64,000 nucleotides of DNA from Flavobacteriales bacterium. Its GTDB lineage: Bacteria > Bacteroidota > Bacteroidia > Flavobacteriales_F > PHOS-HE28. This document shows positions 1 to 10,700 of the stretch, in pieces. The notes below the pieces were generated by a model that made no database searches, was not told the origin of the DNA, and saw nothing but the letters and a program-made list of their open reading frames with translations. Location: assembly GCA_026129465.1 (NCBI GenBank), contig JAHCIA010000001.1, positions 2,617,964 through 2,681,963 on the forward strand, in the 5' to 3' direction. A program made the translations under genes and the position numbers. Numbering within the stretch: position 1 is the first letter of the stretch; the number at the start of each line of letters is the position of its first letter.

Positions 1-84
1 TAGCGCCAGGAACCAGATGGCCAAGGCGCAGCATGCGCCGAAGAGAAGCAGAGGCAAGAGGAAGGACCAGCCTTGCTGGGCCAT
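1..84 (-). CDS. Small membrane protein, N-terminal fragment
   Basis: The frame runs off the left edge of the window. The visible 28 residues begin MAQQGWSFLLPLLLFG and form one continuous hydrophobic segment, so this is the N-terminus of a membrane protein. It starts 25 bp after the bactofilin stop on the same strand and is probably co-transcribed with it. In Flavobacteriales a bactofilin gene often precedes small membrane proteins (AtpZ/AtpI-like, DUF6168) and the ATP synthase operon. That is known context only; nothing here proves the identity. Confidence 0.45.
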   Translation of the reverse strand, partial: MAQQGWSFLLPLLLFGACCALAIWFLAL

Positions 85-109
85 GGCCAGGATGCGAATG
101 GAAGCCGGG

Positions 110-562
110 TCAGCGCGCGGCCTGGTTGGGCTGCTCGCTGCGAACGGGTTCCGCCGGGCGTGCGGGGGACATTTCCTTCACCACGCCACCACCCATGGAG
201 CAATTGCCGGTAAATACCGCGCCCGGTTCGATCGCCAGCTTCTTGGTGTTGATGTCGCCCTGCAGCTTGGCGGTGGCCTTCAGGCTGAGCAGGTCCTGGC
301 AATTGATCTTGCCGATCACCATGCCTTCGATGTCCGAACTGTGGCAGATCACCTCGCCCTCGATGGTGCCGGTCTGGCCCACGATCACCCGGCCCTTGGC
401 GTTCACCAGTCCCTTCACCCGGCCGTCGATCCGGATGTTGCTGTCACTGCGGATCTCCCCTTCTATGGAGGTGCCCTCCATGATGCTGTTGATCTTCCCT
501 GAGCTGATGGGTTCTGCGGGCTTGTTCATGGCAGGTGTCGCGGGTTTGTCGCTTCGGAACAT
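110..562 (-). CDS. Bactofilin (polymer-forming cytoskeletal protein)
   Basis: A 150-residue protein with the short repeated beta-helix pattern of bactofilins: a core of alternating small hydrophobic and glycine residues (SIEGEIRSDSNIRIDGRVKG, then VIVGQTGTIEGEVIC) from about residue 20 to 120. Both tails are polar and proline-rich, as is typical. Bactofilins polymerise without nucleotide into membrane-associated filaments that affect cell shape or position envelope enzymes. A Bacteroidota-like -7 box lies 33 bp upstream. The next gene downstream encodes a small membrane protein. The family call is strong; the cellular role in this organism is unknown. Confidence 0.9.
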   Translation of the reverse strand: MFRSDKPATPAMNKPAEPISSGKINSIMEGTSIEGEIRSDSNIRIDGRVKGLVNAKGRVIVGQTGTIEGEVICHSSDIEGMVIGKINCQDLLSLKATAKLQGDINTKKLAIEPGAVFTGNCSMGGGVVKEMSPARPAEPVRSEQPNQAAR

Positions 563-594
563 GGTCCGTGGCTTTGTGGGTGAACAGGTCGTGG

Positions 595-602
595 CAAAGA
601 TA
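595..602 (-). promoter_or_regulatory. Candidate -7 box upstream of bactofilin
   Basis: Read on the minus strand the sequence is TATCTTTG, an exact match to the Bacteroidota -7 consensus TAnnTTTG, 33 bp before the bactofilin start. I did not find a clear TTG -33 element at the usual spacing, so this rests on the -7 box alone. Confidence 0.4.
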
Positions 603-643
603 GACCCACGGGGATCATATCCTACTGGCGGTCAAGACCATGA

Positions 644-3262
644 CTAAAGCCCGTCGGGCAGGATGACCAAAGGCGTCATCCAAACGCCGGGTCCTGAGGC
701 GATACGGAGCAGGTAACGCCCGCCCCGGAAAGCACCCAACGGCACAGGCTCCGAGCAGGGGTGGTCATCCCTGGCGAACACCACCCGGCCGGCACCGTCC
801 ATGATCAGGATGTCCATACGATCCTGGTCGGAGCCACAGCGGATGCGCACTTCGTCCCGGGTCGGATTGGGCAACACACCTGGCCGCCAGACCGGAGCTT
901 CCTCCATGCCGATGGTGGAGGCGATCTCAAATGGGAAGGTCGCCATGCACTGGTTGGCATCCGTCACATCCACGTGGTACATGCCCGGGGCAAGCCCACT
1001 GATGTAGGGTGTGTTCTCTTCTCCGGTGCTCCAGATCCATTGATATGGGGGAGTACCTCCGTTGGGGGCGATCCCCGCCGCGCCGTCGTTGCCGGCCGAG
1101 GGGGTCGCCGAGATGGTGGCTCCCAGCGCCTGGGGTTGATCGATGTTGTAGGGTTCGCTGAACAGACATCCGTTCGCGTCGCTGAGCAGCAGCGTGTAGG
1201 ATCCGGCCGGGGCCGCTTGTGGATCGGGCACCCCCCAGTCGTAGTCGTAAGGTGGTGTTCCGCCGAAGGGCATGGCCGCCACCGTGCCCGAGGCTTCACC
1301 GTGGCAAAGGGCGTCCGAGGTGGATACGAATGCGAACAAGGGCTGCGGTTCGTTGAGGAACACCCCGCCGAAAACCGCACAACCGAAAGCATCCTCGCCA
1401 CTGAACGAATAGGCCCCCATTTCCAGGCCGGTGAGTTGGGTACCTGTGGCGCCATTGTTCCACAGTATGGCAAGTGGCGGACCGGTGGAAAGCTCCACGG
1501 CTATGGCGCCGTCAGAGTAGCCGAAGCAGGAAGGACCACCGGAGGTGATCAGCACCTGTGTGGCCGGTGCGGCATCCACCTGCAGGGGCGGCGAAACGAG
1601 TTGCAGGCCAAAGGAGGTGGTGACCATCACCTGGTAGCTGCCCGGCTGGTCCACCAGGATGGTCTGGCTCGACGCACCGGTGTTCCAGAGGTAATTGGCG
1701 AAGCCCGGACCAGCATCCAACTCCAAAGTGCCCCCTGCGCAGAGGAATGGCAGCGCGGCGTTGTAGCCGATCTCCACGGCGGTGGGTCCCTGGTTGGCCC
1801 CTTCGATGAACAGCAGCCGTTGGTCCACGGGCAGGTTGTAGTACACATCGCGCGTGCCGCTGTTCCAATCCAAGATCAGCGAATCGACAAGGGTGTGCTG
1901 CCCCAGTCCGAACATCAGCCGCTGCGTGTTCTGGTTCATCAGGTCCGATCCGCAAAGCGAGTACCGCACAAAACGTTGCCCGCCGGCATAGCACTTCACC
2001 CAGGTGCCCACACCATCGCGGTTGGCGATCACCCCCTGCAGTGCCACGGTGAACCAGTGGTTCTCTCCGGGGGTGTTCCGGTAGAGCTTGACCGGGTGCG
2101 GCGCCCGGTTGCTGGTGATGAAGTCCGGCCAGCCGTCCCGGTCCAGGTCGCCCAGGGCACAGACGTAGGTTTCTGTGAGATCGCCTCCAAGGCCCACTTC
2201 GGGGTTGATGGCCGAGAAGCCCGAGCCTTGATGATTGCGGTATAACTGGTTGCCGATCGGCGGCAGTATCGGGCTGGTGACGCTGACGAAGAGGTCCTCC
2301 CAGCCGTCGTTGTCCTGGTCCAGCCAAAGGCAGCCCCATCCCACCTGGACAAGATTGACCCCCAGCGGCTGGGCCATATCGGTGAAGGTGCCGTTGCTGT
2401 TGTTCACCATGAGGGCGTGGCCTTCGGGCGGGTCGGCAGTGATGAACACGTCCAGGTCGCCGTCCAGATCGAAATCGCCCACTGTTCCGGTCATGGCGTC
2501 GATCATGAGGTCCATGCCGGAAGCTTCGGAGACGTTGGTGAAGGTGCCGTCGCCGTTGTTGCGGAACAGTTCGTTGCGGTGGAAGACCCGGTCGATCACC
2601 AGGAAGAGGTCTTCCCAGCCATCGTTGTCATAATCCAGGAAGACCGGTTGGAATATGGGCGCCGAACCGATGAGCACACCGGCCTCCGCCGTCACCTCCG
2701 TGAAGGTGCCGTCGCAGTTGCTGCGGTAGAGCATGCCCCGGTATTCCAGCCCCGGCGTGTTGTTGGTGTAGAACTTCGAGATGTATAGGTCCAGGCAACC
2801 GTCGTGGTCGTAGTCGCCGAAGGCCGCGCCTTTGTACTGGTAGTTTCCCTGCTCCAGACCGGCCATGGCGGCCACGTTGGTGAACTGCCAGTTCCCGTCG
2901 TTGCGCCAGAGTTGGATGGGCCTGTTCCACTTCAGGATCAGCAGGTCCGCGTCGCCGTCGTTGTCATGGTCGGCCCAGAGCAACATGGTGATCTCCCCTG
3001 GCGGCTCGTTCGTGATATGGAAGGGCGCCGCTTGGAACTGCCCGCCCGTGTTGATAAGGAACTTGGGGTCCGCCAGGCCCATGCTGATGGACAGGTCGTC
3101 CCATCCATCGCGGTCGATGTCGTGGAAGCTCAGCCCCTTCCCGATCTCTGACCCGGGCAGCACGATGGTGGTGCCCAGCAGGCTTGAAACATCCATGAAT
3201 TGTGCACAGGTCCTCCCGGCCGCAAGACCCATCGCCAACAGCAGCGCGGTGGCAATTCGCAT
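644..3262 (-). CDS. Secreted FG-GAP/ASPIC protein with SprB repeats and T9SS sorting domain
   Basis: About 872 residues from the chosen start, which opens a clean signal peptide (MRIATALLLAMGLAAGRTCAQ). The frame stays open 28 codons further upstream, but that extension is not signal-like. The first half holds repeated calcium-binding FG-GAP/VCBS motifs (DYDNDGWEDLFL, DFDLDGDLDVFI, DLDRDGWPDF). An ASPIC/UnbV segment (RFVRYSLCGSDLMNQNTQRL) follows, then SprB-type repeats with the pattern CxGxxxGxxxxxxxGGTPPYxYxW. The C-terminus (PNPTRDEVRI to RGGRYLLRI) is a type A T9SS sorting domain. It is predicted to be a cell-surface or secreted beta-propeller protein exported by the T9SS; the ligand is unknown. 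The T9SS component PorW is encoded just upstream on the same strand. Confidence 0.85.
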   Translation of the reverse strand: MRIATALLLAMGLAAGRTCAQFMDVSSLLGTTIVLPGSEIGKGLSFHDIDRDGWDDLSISMGLADPKFLINTGGQFQAAPFHITNEPPGEITMLLWADHDNDGDADLLILKWNRPIQLWRNDGNWQFTNVAAMAGLEQGNYQYKGAAFGDYDHDGCLDLYISKFYTNNTPGLEYRGMLYRSNCDGTFTEVTAEAGVLIGSAPIFQPVFLDYDNDGWEDLFLVIDRVFHRNELFRNNGDGTFTNVSEASGMDLMIDAMTGTVGDFDLDGDLDVFITADPPEGHALMVNNSNGTFTDMAQPLGVNLVQVGWGCLWLDQDNDGWEDLFVSVTSPILPPIGNQLYRNHQGSGFSAINPEVGLGGDLTETYVCALGDLDRDGWPDFITSNRAPHPVKLYRNTPGENHWFTVALQGVIANRDGVGTWVKCYAGGQRFVRYSLCGSDLMNQNTQRLMFGLGQHTLVDSLILDWNSGTRDVYYNLPVDQRLLFIEGANQGPTAVEIGYNAALPFLCAGGTLELDAGPGFANYLWNTGASSQTILVDQPGSYQVMVTTSFGLQLVSPPLQVDAAPATQVLITSGGPSCFGYSDGAIAVELSTGPPLAILWNNGATGTQLTGLEMGAYSFSGEDAFGCAVFGGVFLNEPQPLFAFVSTSDALCHGEASGTVAAMPFGGTPPYDYDWGVPDPQAAPAGSYTLLLSDANGCLFSEPYNIDQPQALGATISATPSAGNDGAAGIAPNGGTPPYQWIWSTGEENTPYISGLAPGMYHVDVTDANQCMATFPFEIASTIGMEEAPVWRPGVLPNPTRDEVRIRCGSDQDRMDILIMDGAGRVVFARDDHPCSEPVPLGAFRGGRYLLRIASGPGVWMTPLVILPDGL

Positions 3263-3361
3263 GAAAAACCGGCAGGGCGATAGGGGTGCCCTGCATGAAA
3301 GACGTGGCTTGGCGGCCGGGTTGCCTTGTGGCACAAGGCCTGGCATGGCCCCCTCAGCCGG

Positions 3362-5983
3362 TCATTTCCCGCCCAGATAATTGCTGGCGAAAAAGGCGGA
3401 ATAGGCGTCCACGTCCTTGTGCTTGTACAACTGGGAGTAGTTGCCCGGACTGATGGCGAAGGCGGGGAAGCCCATGTCGTTGATGCCGCGCAGGATGTCC
3501 CGGTTGCCTTTGTACAGGTTGTAGAACTCCATCGCCTTGGCCTTGGTGTCGAAGAAGCTCACCAGCACCACCTGGGTCTCGGGGTCCAGGAAATTGTTGG
3601 TGATCTCGATCCCCGCCTGGCGGAAGAAGGTGCTGTTGAAATCGGCGAGTTTGTTCTTGATGGCCACCATGTCGTTGCCGGCGTTGGGCACGATGATGGC
3701 GAAATAGTGCTTGCCCTGCTCCGGCTTGTAGTTGCCACCGGCCTTTTTGGGCGCGGGCATGCTCACCCCCTGGTCCAGTATGGCCAGCAGGTTCTCGGCG
3801 GCTGTGGCCTCGTCGGTGCCGGGGAACAAGGCCTTGATCTCGGCCAACGCCAGGCGGAAGCCCTCCGCATCCCGCATCCCGCCGATGGCCATGGCGCGCA
3901 GCATGTAGTACTTCACGCGGTAGTGGTTGTGCGGTTCGCCCTCGATCACACGCACACATTCCGCGATCACCTTGCCGTAGGCGTACTCGCGGTAGTCCTG
4001 GTAGGAGGCCTTGTAGGCGGCTTCCTCGGCCACGCGGCGGGCCTCATCGGCCTGCAGGATGTTGGGGTCGCGCACCAGGCGGGCGAATTCGGAATCCGGG
4101 TAGCGGTCCAGGATGATGTTGGCGAAGAGTTGCGAGCCGGAACCGTCGGGCGAGAAGTAGTTGGCGGCCTGCTCCTTCTCCAGGTAGATGCGGTAGAGCT
4201 GGTAGTAGCTCTCGGGCGTATAGCGGCAGTAGTCGAAGCGGTTGTAGAGCATCTCGAAGCTTTCGATCGCGTTGTCCACGTCCTTCAGCTGCTCCTTGTA
4301 GATCATGCCGCTGGCGTACATCGAAGCGCAGATGCGCTCGTTGGAGGCGGAGAGGGCCTCCTCATCGCGGGGCAGGTCCTTGGTGTAGAAGGCGGGGTCG
4401 CGCCAGGCCTCCTGGCCCTTGTCGGCGCCTTTCCCGCCGTCCGCCAACTCCTCGGGGTCTTCCTTGCGGTCGGCCATGGCGCTGCCACTCCGGTCCTTGC
4501 GGCGCCAGTCATCCTCCAGCTTGCGGTTGCCCCAGGTCTTGCGGAACTGGCTGGCGCCCCGGCCGATCTGCTGCGGGTCGTAGAAGTACCACACGCCGCG
4601 GCCCGTGCCGCCGCCGGCCGGTGGTGCCGCCCGGCCCGCCGGGGTGTCCTGGGGGCGTTCGCGGGCTTCGGCCTCCAGCCTTTCCTTCTCCTCCTCGGCG
4701 CGCTCGCGCTCGCGGATCATCACGCGGATGCGCTTCTCCAACTCCTTCTCATCCAAGGCGGCCAGGGCCTGCAAGCTGTCTTCCAACGCGATGATGGCCA
4801 GGTGCTCCACCAATTCGCCCAACACTTCGGCGCGGGTGTCCACCTCGCGGAAGCGCGGGTGCTGCTCATCCATCAGCGTGCGCGTGCTGTCGTAGTACAC
4901 CTGCGCGCTGGCGTAGATGCGGTCGTCGAAGTAGAGGTCGGCCAGCTTCAGCCAGGTCTTGGCTTTCTGCTTGGTGTCCGTGGTGCTCACGCGGGCGCTG
5001 GTCTCCAAGTGTTCGATGGCGCCCGGTTTGTTCCGCTCCTTCAGGTCCAGGTCGGCCAGCGCGTAGTGGATCATGTCGTAGTGGTCCACGTGCTTCTCGT
5101 CGCGCAGCATCTTGTGCAGCTTCTGCCGCAGCAGTTTGCTGTTGCCCCGGCTGAAGGCGAAGGCCTGGAAGATCTGCGCGTGGAAGGCCAGCTCGTAGGG
5201 CGGGCTCATGCGTGTGACGGCGGCGTACTGGCGGATGGCCTTTTCCTCATCGCCTTTCTGCTCATAGAGTTGGGCCAGGATGAAGGACCAGCGCACACGC
5301 TCCCGTTTGCGCCGCGCGTTGGGGATCGCCGCCTCCAGGTTCATGATCGCGTCCTCCAGCTTGTTGCGCTTCAGGTCCAGGTCCGCCTGCACCGCCGCCA
5401 GTTCGCCGTGGTCGAAGCGCTTGGGCAGCTTCTTCTCGGCCTTCACCTTGTCCAGCGCGCTCTGGGCCTTGGCGTACTGCTCCAGCTGGATGGCCGTGCG
5501 CGCCTGCCAGACCTGGCTTTCCCATTGGCGGTTCTCGCCCTTGTAGCGCCGCGCCACGAAGCCGAACACGCGGTCCGCCTCGTAGTAGTTCTTCTTGTAG
5601 AACTGGCTCTTGCCGATGACGAACCAGGCATCGTCGATCCAGGTGTTCCGCTCGTCCCCGCCGATGTCCATGCTGTGCCGCTCGATCACCAGCGAGCATT
5701 TCTCGATGCACTTCTCCAGGTCGGGGATGGCGCTCTTGGCCTGCTCGTCCGTGCCGTAGATGAAGAGCGGCAGCACGTGGTCGAAGTCGTCCACGTAGGC
5801 GTCCTCCATGGAGGCCACCACTTCGTTGAGCTTCTCGTTGGCGTTGAACCAGCCGTTGTCGCGGGCCGTGAGCCGGTGGAAGGTGCGGTTCAGGAAGGCG
5901 TCCTTCTGCTGGGAACAGCCCGTGCCCACCAACACCAGGGCGAGGAGCGCCCAAGGAGGGAGGATAAAGGGCCGGCGGGACAT
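3362..5983 (-). CDS. porW: Type IX secretion system lipoprotein PorW/SprE
   Basis: An 873-residue lipoprotein. The N-terminus has a hydrophobic signal ending in the lipobox-like VGTGC at about residue 23, followed directly by the PorW/SprE signature KDAFLNRTFHRLTARDNGWFNANEKLNE. The body is alpha-helical and TPR-like, with many short helix pairs containing tyrosines and prolines. A low-complexity charged stretch lies in the middle (EERERAEEEKERLEAEARER). PorW/SprE is a periplasmic lipoprotein needed for T9SS secretion and, in gliding species, for SprB display. Several T9SS cargo genes lie on the same strand in this window. Length and N-terminal motif fit the family well. Confidence 0.85.
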   Translation of the reverse strand: MSRRPFILPPWALLALVLVGTGCSQQKDAFLNRTFHRLTARDNGWFNANEKLNEVVASMEDAYVDDFDHVLPLFIYGTDEQAKSAIPDLEKCIEKCSLVIERHSMDIGGDERNTWIDDAWFVIGKSQFYKKNYYEADRVFGFVARRYKGENRQWESQVWQARTAIQLEQYAKAQSALDKVKAEKKLPKRFDHGELAAVQADLDLKRNKLEDAIMNLEAAIPNARRKRERVRWSFILAQLYEQKGDEEKAIRQYAAVTRMSPPYELAFHAQIFQAFAFSRGNSKLLRQKLHKMLRDEKHVDHYDMIHYALADLDLKERNKPGAIEHLETSARVSTTDTKQKAKTWLKLADLYFDDRIYASAQVYYDSTRTLMDEQHPRFREVDTRAEVLGELVEHLAIIALEDSLQALAALDEKELEKRIRVMIRERERAEEEKERLEAEARERPQDTPAGRAAPPAGGGTGRGVWYFYDPQQIGRGASQFRKTWGNRKLEDDWRRKDRSGSAMADRKEDPEELADGGKGADKGQEAWRDPAFYTKDLPRDEEALSASNERICASMYASGMIYKEQLKDVDNAIESFEMLYNRFDYCRYTPESYYQLYRIYLEKEQAANYFSPDGSGSQLFANIILDRYPDSEFARLVRDPNILQADEARRVAEEAAYKASYQDYREYAYGKVIAECVRVIEGEPHNHYRVKYYMLRAMAIGGMRDAEGFRLALAEIKALFPGTDEATAAENLLAILDQGVSMPAPKKAGGNYKPEQGKHYFAIIVPNAGNDMVAIKNKLADFNSTFFRQAGIEITNNFLDPETQVVLVSFFDTKAKAMEFYNLYKGNRDILRGINDMGFPAFAISPGNYSQLYKHKDVDAYSAFFASNYLGGK

Positions 5984-6153
5984 GGCTACGGGTGGCGGTG
6001 TGGATAACCGCGAACGGGCGAAGTTATTTCATCGGACCGGCACAGGGGCAAGGCGGGGAGGGGCTATCACTTCTCAACACCCGGTGCATCAAGGGGGATG
6101 TCACGGAACAGGGGGGCAGGCGTGCGGAGGTTGGGCCCCCATCCTTCCCAGCC

Positions 6154-7752
6154 CTACTCCACCACCACCCGTTCATGCCTCACCCCCTCCGGGTCTGTTA
6201 CCCGCAGCACATAGGTGCCCCTACCGAAGCGCGTTAGATCGATCTCTTCCAAGTTGGTGCCCGCAGGTAGGGGGCGCTGGTAGAGCAAGCGGCCGGTGGC
6301 ATCGTACACGCTGTAGAAGCTGTCCTTCAGCAAGGGGTCTTGCACCTCCAGGGTGAAGCGGCCGCGGGTGGGGTTGGGGCGCACGAATATGGGGCGGCGG
6401 GTCGCCATGGTGGAAGGAAAACCCGTAGTGAACGAGCAGCCATCATAGGTGGTAAAAATGCTCGAATCCAAAATGCTGTCCGTGAAGTCCATCGGATCGG
6501 CCGTGGCAACCCCGCTGATGATGTTCAGTATTACCGTGCTGTCCACTGGGAACAGATCCATCACCTCTATGGATGGCACTCGCTCCCAACACTCGAAGTG
6601 GCCAAGTGAATCGGCTTTGTAGATGTACATCAGCCCGCTTTGGTTACCAGGCATGCTACCATAAATTATTCCACTTATCATGTAGCCCCCATCGGAACTG
6701 GCCTGTAGATCTTGGGCCAAGTAGGTATAGTTGTGCCGACCCACGGACCGGGTCCAGAGGGTATCGCCGTTCAGGTCCGTTTTCATCAGGTAGGGCCTGA
6801 ACCAATCATGCTGGGCCGGTGGTCCCAGGGTGGCGAGCACGGCGTACTGGCCGTCCAAGGTGCGCCTGATCACCGCATCGCGGCGGGTGTACCAGAGGTT
6901 GGTGGTGCTTCTGTAGCCCTTGCACCAGAGCACATCGCCCTCGCCATTGAGCTTCATCATAAAGAGCTTCGGGTTGTATCCCGGCGGCAGCGGTGTGAAG
7001 ATCGGGTCCGTGGTACCGGTGCTATCGGTATAGCCCACCAGCACGAAGGAGCCATCCGGTTCGATGAGGGCATCGCTCACTACCCCCCGTGGCCGTATGT
7101 AGCTCCTGCTCCAGAGCACCTCCCCAGCGGCGTTCATGCGGGCCACCACCACACCGGCCGTTTGCCTGTTGATGCCGGCCAACAGATCGCCGTTCGGAAA
7201 CTCCTTGAAGAAGCTGAAGGCACCTGCATCCATGAGGCGTTTGGACCATACTGGCTCCAACGAACCATCCACACGCAACGCGAAAGGACCATAATCCCTC
7301 CCCCATACGATCGCACCGCTATCCGCAGTGGGCAGCAATCCTTTGGTTAGGCCACCGCAAACGCCAGAATTCAGCGCATACTGCTTCATGCTGGTGACCG
7401 CCCCCAGCGTGTCCATGAGTCCGATGACCGGCTCCATATATGCGCCAGACCCGAAAGAGCAAGGAGCAGTCCACGTTGATGAGGCACACAGGACACGATC
7501 TCCACCCACGTACCTCATGTTCTGCGAAGAGAATACCACATTGGTCTGGAAATAGGTGCTGGAATTGAGGATGTATCCATTCCCATCGATGACATGCGCG
7601 GACCCCATATTGATCAAGCTGTTGCCGCTGGGCAGCTCGTTGAGTTCGAACCCAAAACTGGGACCAGCTTGGTACATGCGCATGAAGGTGGTTTGGGCGT
7701 TGGCTGTGAACGCAACGAAACAACACGACCCGAATAGCATCCGGCGTTCCAT
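6154..7752 (-). CDS. Secreted T9SS-sorted protein of unknown function
   Basis: A 532-residue protein with a short signal peptide (MLFGSCCFVAFTANAQ; ATG codons at 7752 and 7740 are both possible). The middle shows repeated beta-strand blocks with motifs such as GEVLWSRSY, GDVLWCKGY and GDTLWTRSVG, the pattern of Bacteroidota 'delta-60'/beta-propeller-like repeats. The end (RPNPTRGRFTLEVQ to GRGTYVLRVTDPEGVRHERVVVE) is a complete type A T9SS C-terminal domain. It begins 3 bp after the stop of the glycoside hydrolase-like gene, so the two are almost certainly co-transcribed. No catalytic motif was recognised. Confidence 0.8.
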   Translation of the reverse strand: MERRMLFGSCCFVAFTANAQTTFMRMYQAGPSFGFELNELPSGNSLINMGSAHVIDGNGYILNSSTYFQTNVVFSSQNMRYVGGDRVLCASSTWTAPCSFGSGAYMEPVIGLMDTLGAVTSMKQYALNSGVCGGLTKGLLPTADSGAIVWGRDYGPFALRVDGSLEPVWSKRLMDAGAFSFFKEFPNGDLLAGINRQTAGVVVARMNAAGEVLWSRSYIRPRGVVSDALIEPDGSFVLVGYTDSTGTTDPIFTPLPPGYNPKLFMMKLNGEGDVLWCKGYRSTTNLWYTRRDAVIRRTLDGQYAVLATLGPPAQHDWFRPYLMKTDLNGDTLWTRSVGRHNYTYLAQDLQASSDGGYMISGIIYGSMPGNQSGLMYIYKADSLGHFECWERVPSIEVMDLFPVDSTVILNIISGVATADPMDFTDSILDSSIFTTYDGCSFTTGFPSTMATRRPIFVRPNPTRGRFTLEVQDPLLKDSFYSVYDATGRLLYQRPLPAGTNLEEIDLTRFGRGTYVLRVTDPEGVRHERVVVE

Positions 7753-7755
7753 GGC

Positions 7756-10700
7756 TCAGTAGATGATGAGTTGTTTGGCCTTGGCCCGCTGGCCATCCGA
7801 TGCACGCACCCAATAAGCGCCCTGTGATAGGTGCAAATGTGGGAACTGCACGAAGGCGCCCGTTACGCTCGCATACCGTGCGACCAGCCGTCCTGTGAGG
7901 TCCATGATGGCGATATCCTTGGCACCATCATCCGGGAAGCGGAGAGTGAATTCGCCCCGCGTGGGGTTGGGGTGGATCAGGAAATCCCAACTGGTGCCGA
8001 TGGGCAAATCCTCTGGCTCATCGGCCTGCATCAGGCTCTTCACAAAGGGCAGCGGGGTGATGATGAAGGCGTAGTCCGACCGCAGCGTATCCAGGAAGTT
8101 GTTGAAGATGCCTCCGAAGTGACCGGTGAGGTCCAGCTCGATCGCGCCGCTGATGGAGGTGGCCACCTCGCCGTCCGGCGGATGCACGGTGCTGTTGAGG
8201 CGTGTGGGGAACCAGCTGATGTGATAGGTGCCCGGCTCGAAACCGGAGAGCCATGTGGTGCTGCCCTCGCCCCCAGCGGGTGGAGTGCATTCGAAGAAGC
8301 GCTGCCGTCCGCTGTGCAGGTAGTAGTTGTTGTAGAGTGACGCGTTCCTGTTCTGCACCCAGCCGATGGCCACATTGGCCAGGTCGTAAGGAGGAACCTT
8401 GTTCTGTAAATAGTAAACATCGAGCCCGCTGAAATCCTCATTCCGGCGCACCCGGAAGTCCTGTCCGAAGAAGTCGTAGGCCAGCCAGCTCGGGTGGTTG
8501 AGCAGGTCGGCCAGGGGCTTGAAGTGATGATGGGTCCGTTTGTTCACGACATGATAGTCCGCATTGCTCACCCACAAATGGTTGGGTTGTCCCAACTCAT
8601 TCGTGAACAGCGATGAGAATGGGTTCTGAGGATCCGGTGGCGGCGTTTCCAACGCATCGGGCCACCAGAACACGCGCTCCCAATGCCAGGTGGTGCCAGC
8701 GGCGAACTTGCCGCTGAAGGCGGAAGACCAAAGCTCGGTATGGAAGGCGATGTCATAGTTGTGGAAATACTTGAGAAGGTCGTGGTGCTTCCCACTGTAG
8801 TTGAAACTGGTGTAGTGCTGGCTTTCACCATGGTTTATCGGCTTGCGGGCGGCTTGCGGAGCATTGGGCTGGGGATAGTTGCTCCAGAATCGCTCAGCAT
8901 GCTCTGTCATATGTCGGATGAATTGGCTGGCTGCCCATTCTGTGGTTTGCTCCGTCATGAAAGCACCCTTATGCACATCAATCAGGTCAATTTTGGGATT
9001 CGTAAAAGGCAGATAGTGCGGTACATTCAAATTTCCATTATGGGTCGCATCCCTGGCGTCAGTATAGCTGATCATGAACAGCTTCTTCCCTTCACCAAGA
9101 GGAGATGAAACCGGGTCTTGGAAGTTCGCCTCACCCCTGGTGTAGTCCGCGATGTCCGAGAGCCATTGATCGAGCACCAGCGGTAAACCATCATCCCTCA
9201 ACCACTGTCCACGATTCTCCCGGCAGATGTCACGATGCGCTATAGCAGTATCGTCCACTTGGCTACAGTCGGAAACGCCATCTCCGCTTCCCAATGAATC
9301 GTTCGGCAACTCTCTGTACGATAACATTTGATCGATCTCATTGAATGGTTCTATGATAGGTAAGTTCACTGACCAACCCCATCTGCTCATGATGTACTTG
9401 TAGCGGCGCATCCAGTAATAGAAGATCGTGCCTGCTCCCTTGTTGGCAGGGTCCCCATCCTCATAGAAGAACTCTCGCATGTTATAAGCGTTGAGTGGAG
9501 GATTCTGGCGGTTCTTATCCAAGAAGTGTAGCTTGTAAGGGTGTGCGCCCCAGCCCATCTTCTCATATGCTATGACCGGTGGATAGGGATCTATGCACAA
9601 CTGCAGGTAGATGTTATGCGTGCGTGCTTGATCGAGCATTCCATCGAATGCCCAGCACTGGTTCTGGCAGTTGCCAAGAAGTCCATTGATCCATCCCCTG
9701 TCACAATCTTGCTGTGGATCGGTGGATTCGGAGAGTGCACATAGGACCGGGACCTTGAAGTGATCATAAACACCGAGGTTGACGTATTCGGGTGAGAAGA
9801 TCTTGTCCATGAGGAACATCCTCATGAAGTTCCCGCCGACATCACCGAGCAACTCCATCGTCTTCAACATTTCTTCATGATCTCGCCTCCGATAGGTACT
9901 GCCATATCCAGCTGCATTCCTCCGCCAATCGGCCATATTCACCCCCAAACCGAAGAACGGCTCGCCATTCTCAAATTTGAGAACCCGACGGTTGACCTCA
10001 TGCACGCTTAGGTGTCCCTTGTTGTCAGGTAGCGGAGCGTCACAGTGGAAGCTGTAGCCCGTATGGTAGAGGTCGGGCAGAGGCTGGTCGGGAGGGGTGC
10101 GTGTATGTGGGGCTTTGATGGACAAGGAAAACTGCCAGGGCCCTTGCTCGTCCGGCGCGAAACGAAAGCGGATGTGGTACGGAAACATGGGGCTCGCCGA
10201 GTCCGTGACCAGGAACGCCGTGTTCCCTGTGCCATTCCATTTCGCCTCCTTCATGTAGAAACCCCATTTCATGCGAAGCTGGCCGCCTGGCCCATGAAGG
10301 GTCCAGACCAACTGCAAGGAATCGTCCGCATAGGGGTTGAGATCATACAGGTGCTGGACATGGCCAGGGGTGGCGGCACTATCAGGGCCGCCTGAGTAGT
10401 AGTGGGTGAAGAAGCTGTCTACTGCGGCTTGGTATGCCTGCGGCAACCGCAATCCCACCTCGAACTTCTCCCATTTCGGCACGTGCACGATGTTGTCCAC
10501 CAAGGCCCCTTGCGGGTCCGGGGCGATAATGATCAGGTCCGCAGGCTGACCAAGGCTTTCGTCGATATAGGCCCTGAAGCGGCCTCCGGTGGCGAAGCCG
10601 CCCGCGTGGAAACCCGGGGCAAGACGAACCCGTGAGCCGGAAACGAAATCGGCATCCGCCGTGCCTGTGATCAGGACCGGCAAGATGGGGGTGCCCGGTG

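Noticed and set aside
3326..6007. 893-codon open frame on the plus strand opposite porW
   Set aside because: It is antisense to a clearly conserved protein and reads as a V/L/H/G/A-rich sequence without motifs. High GC content produces long antisense frames throughout this window.
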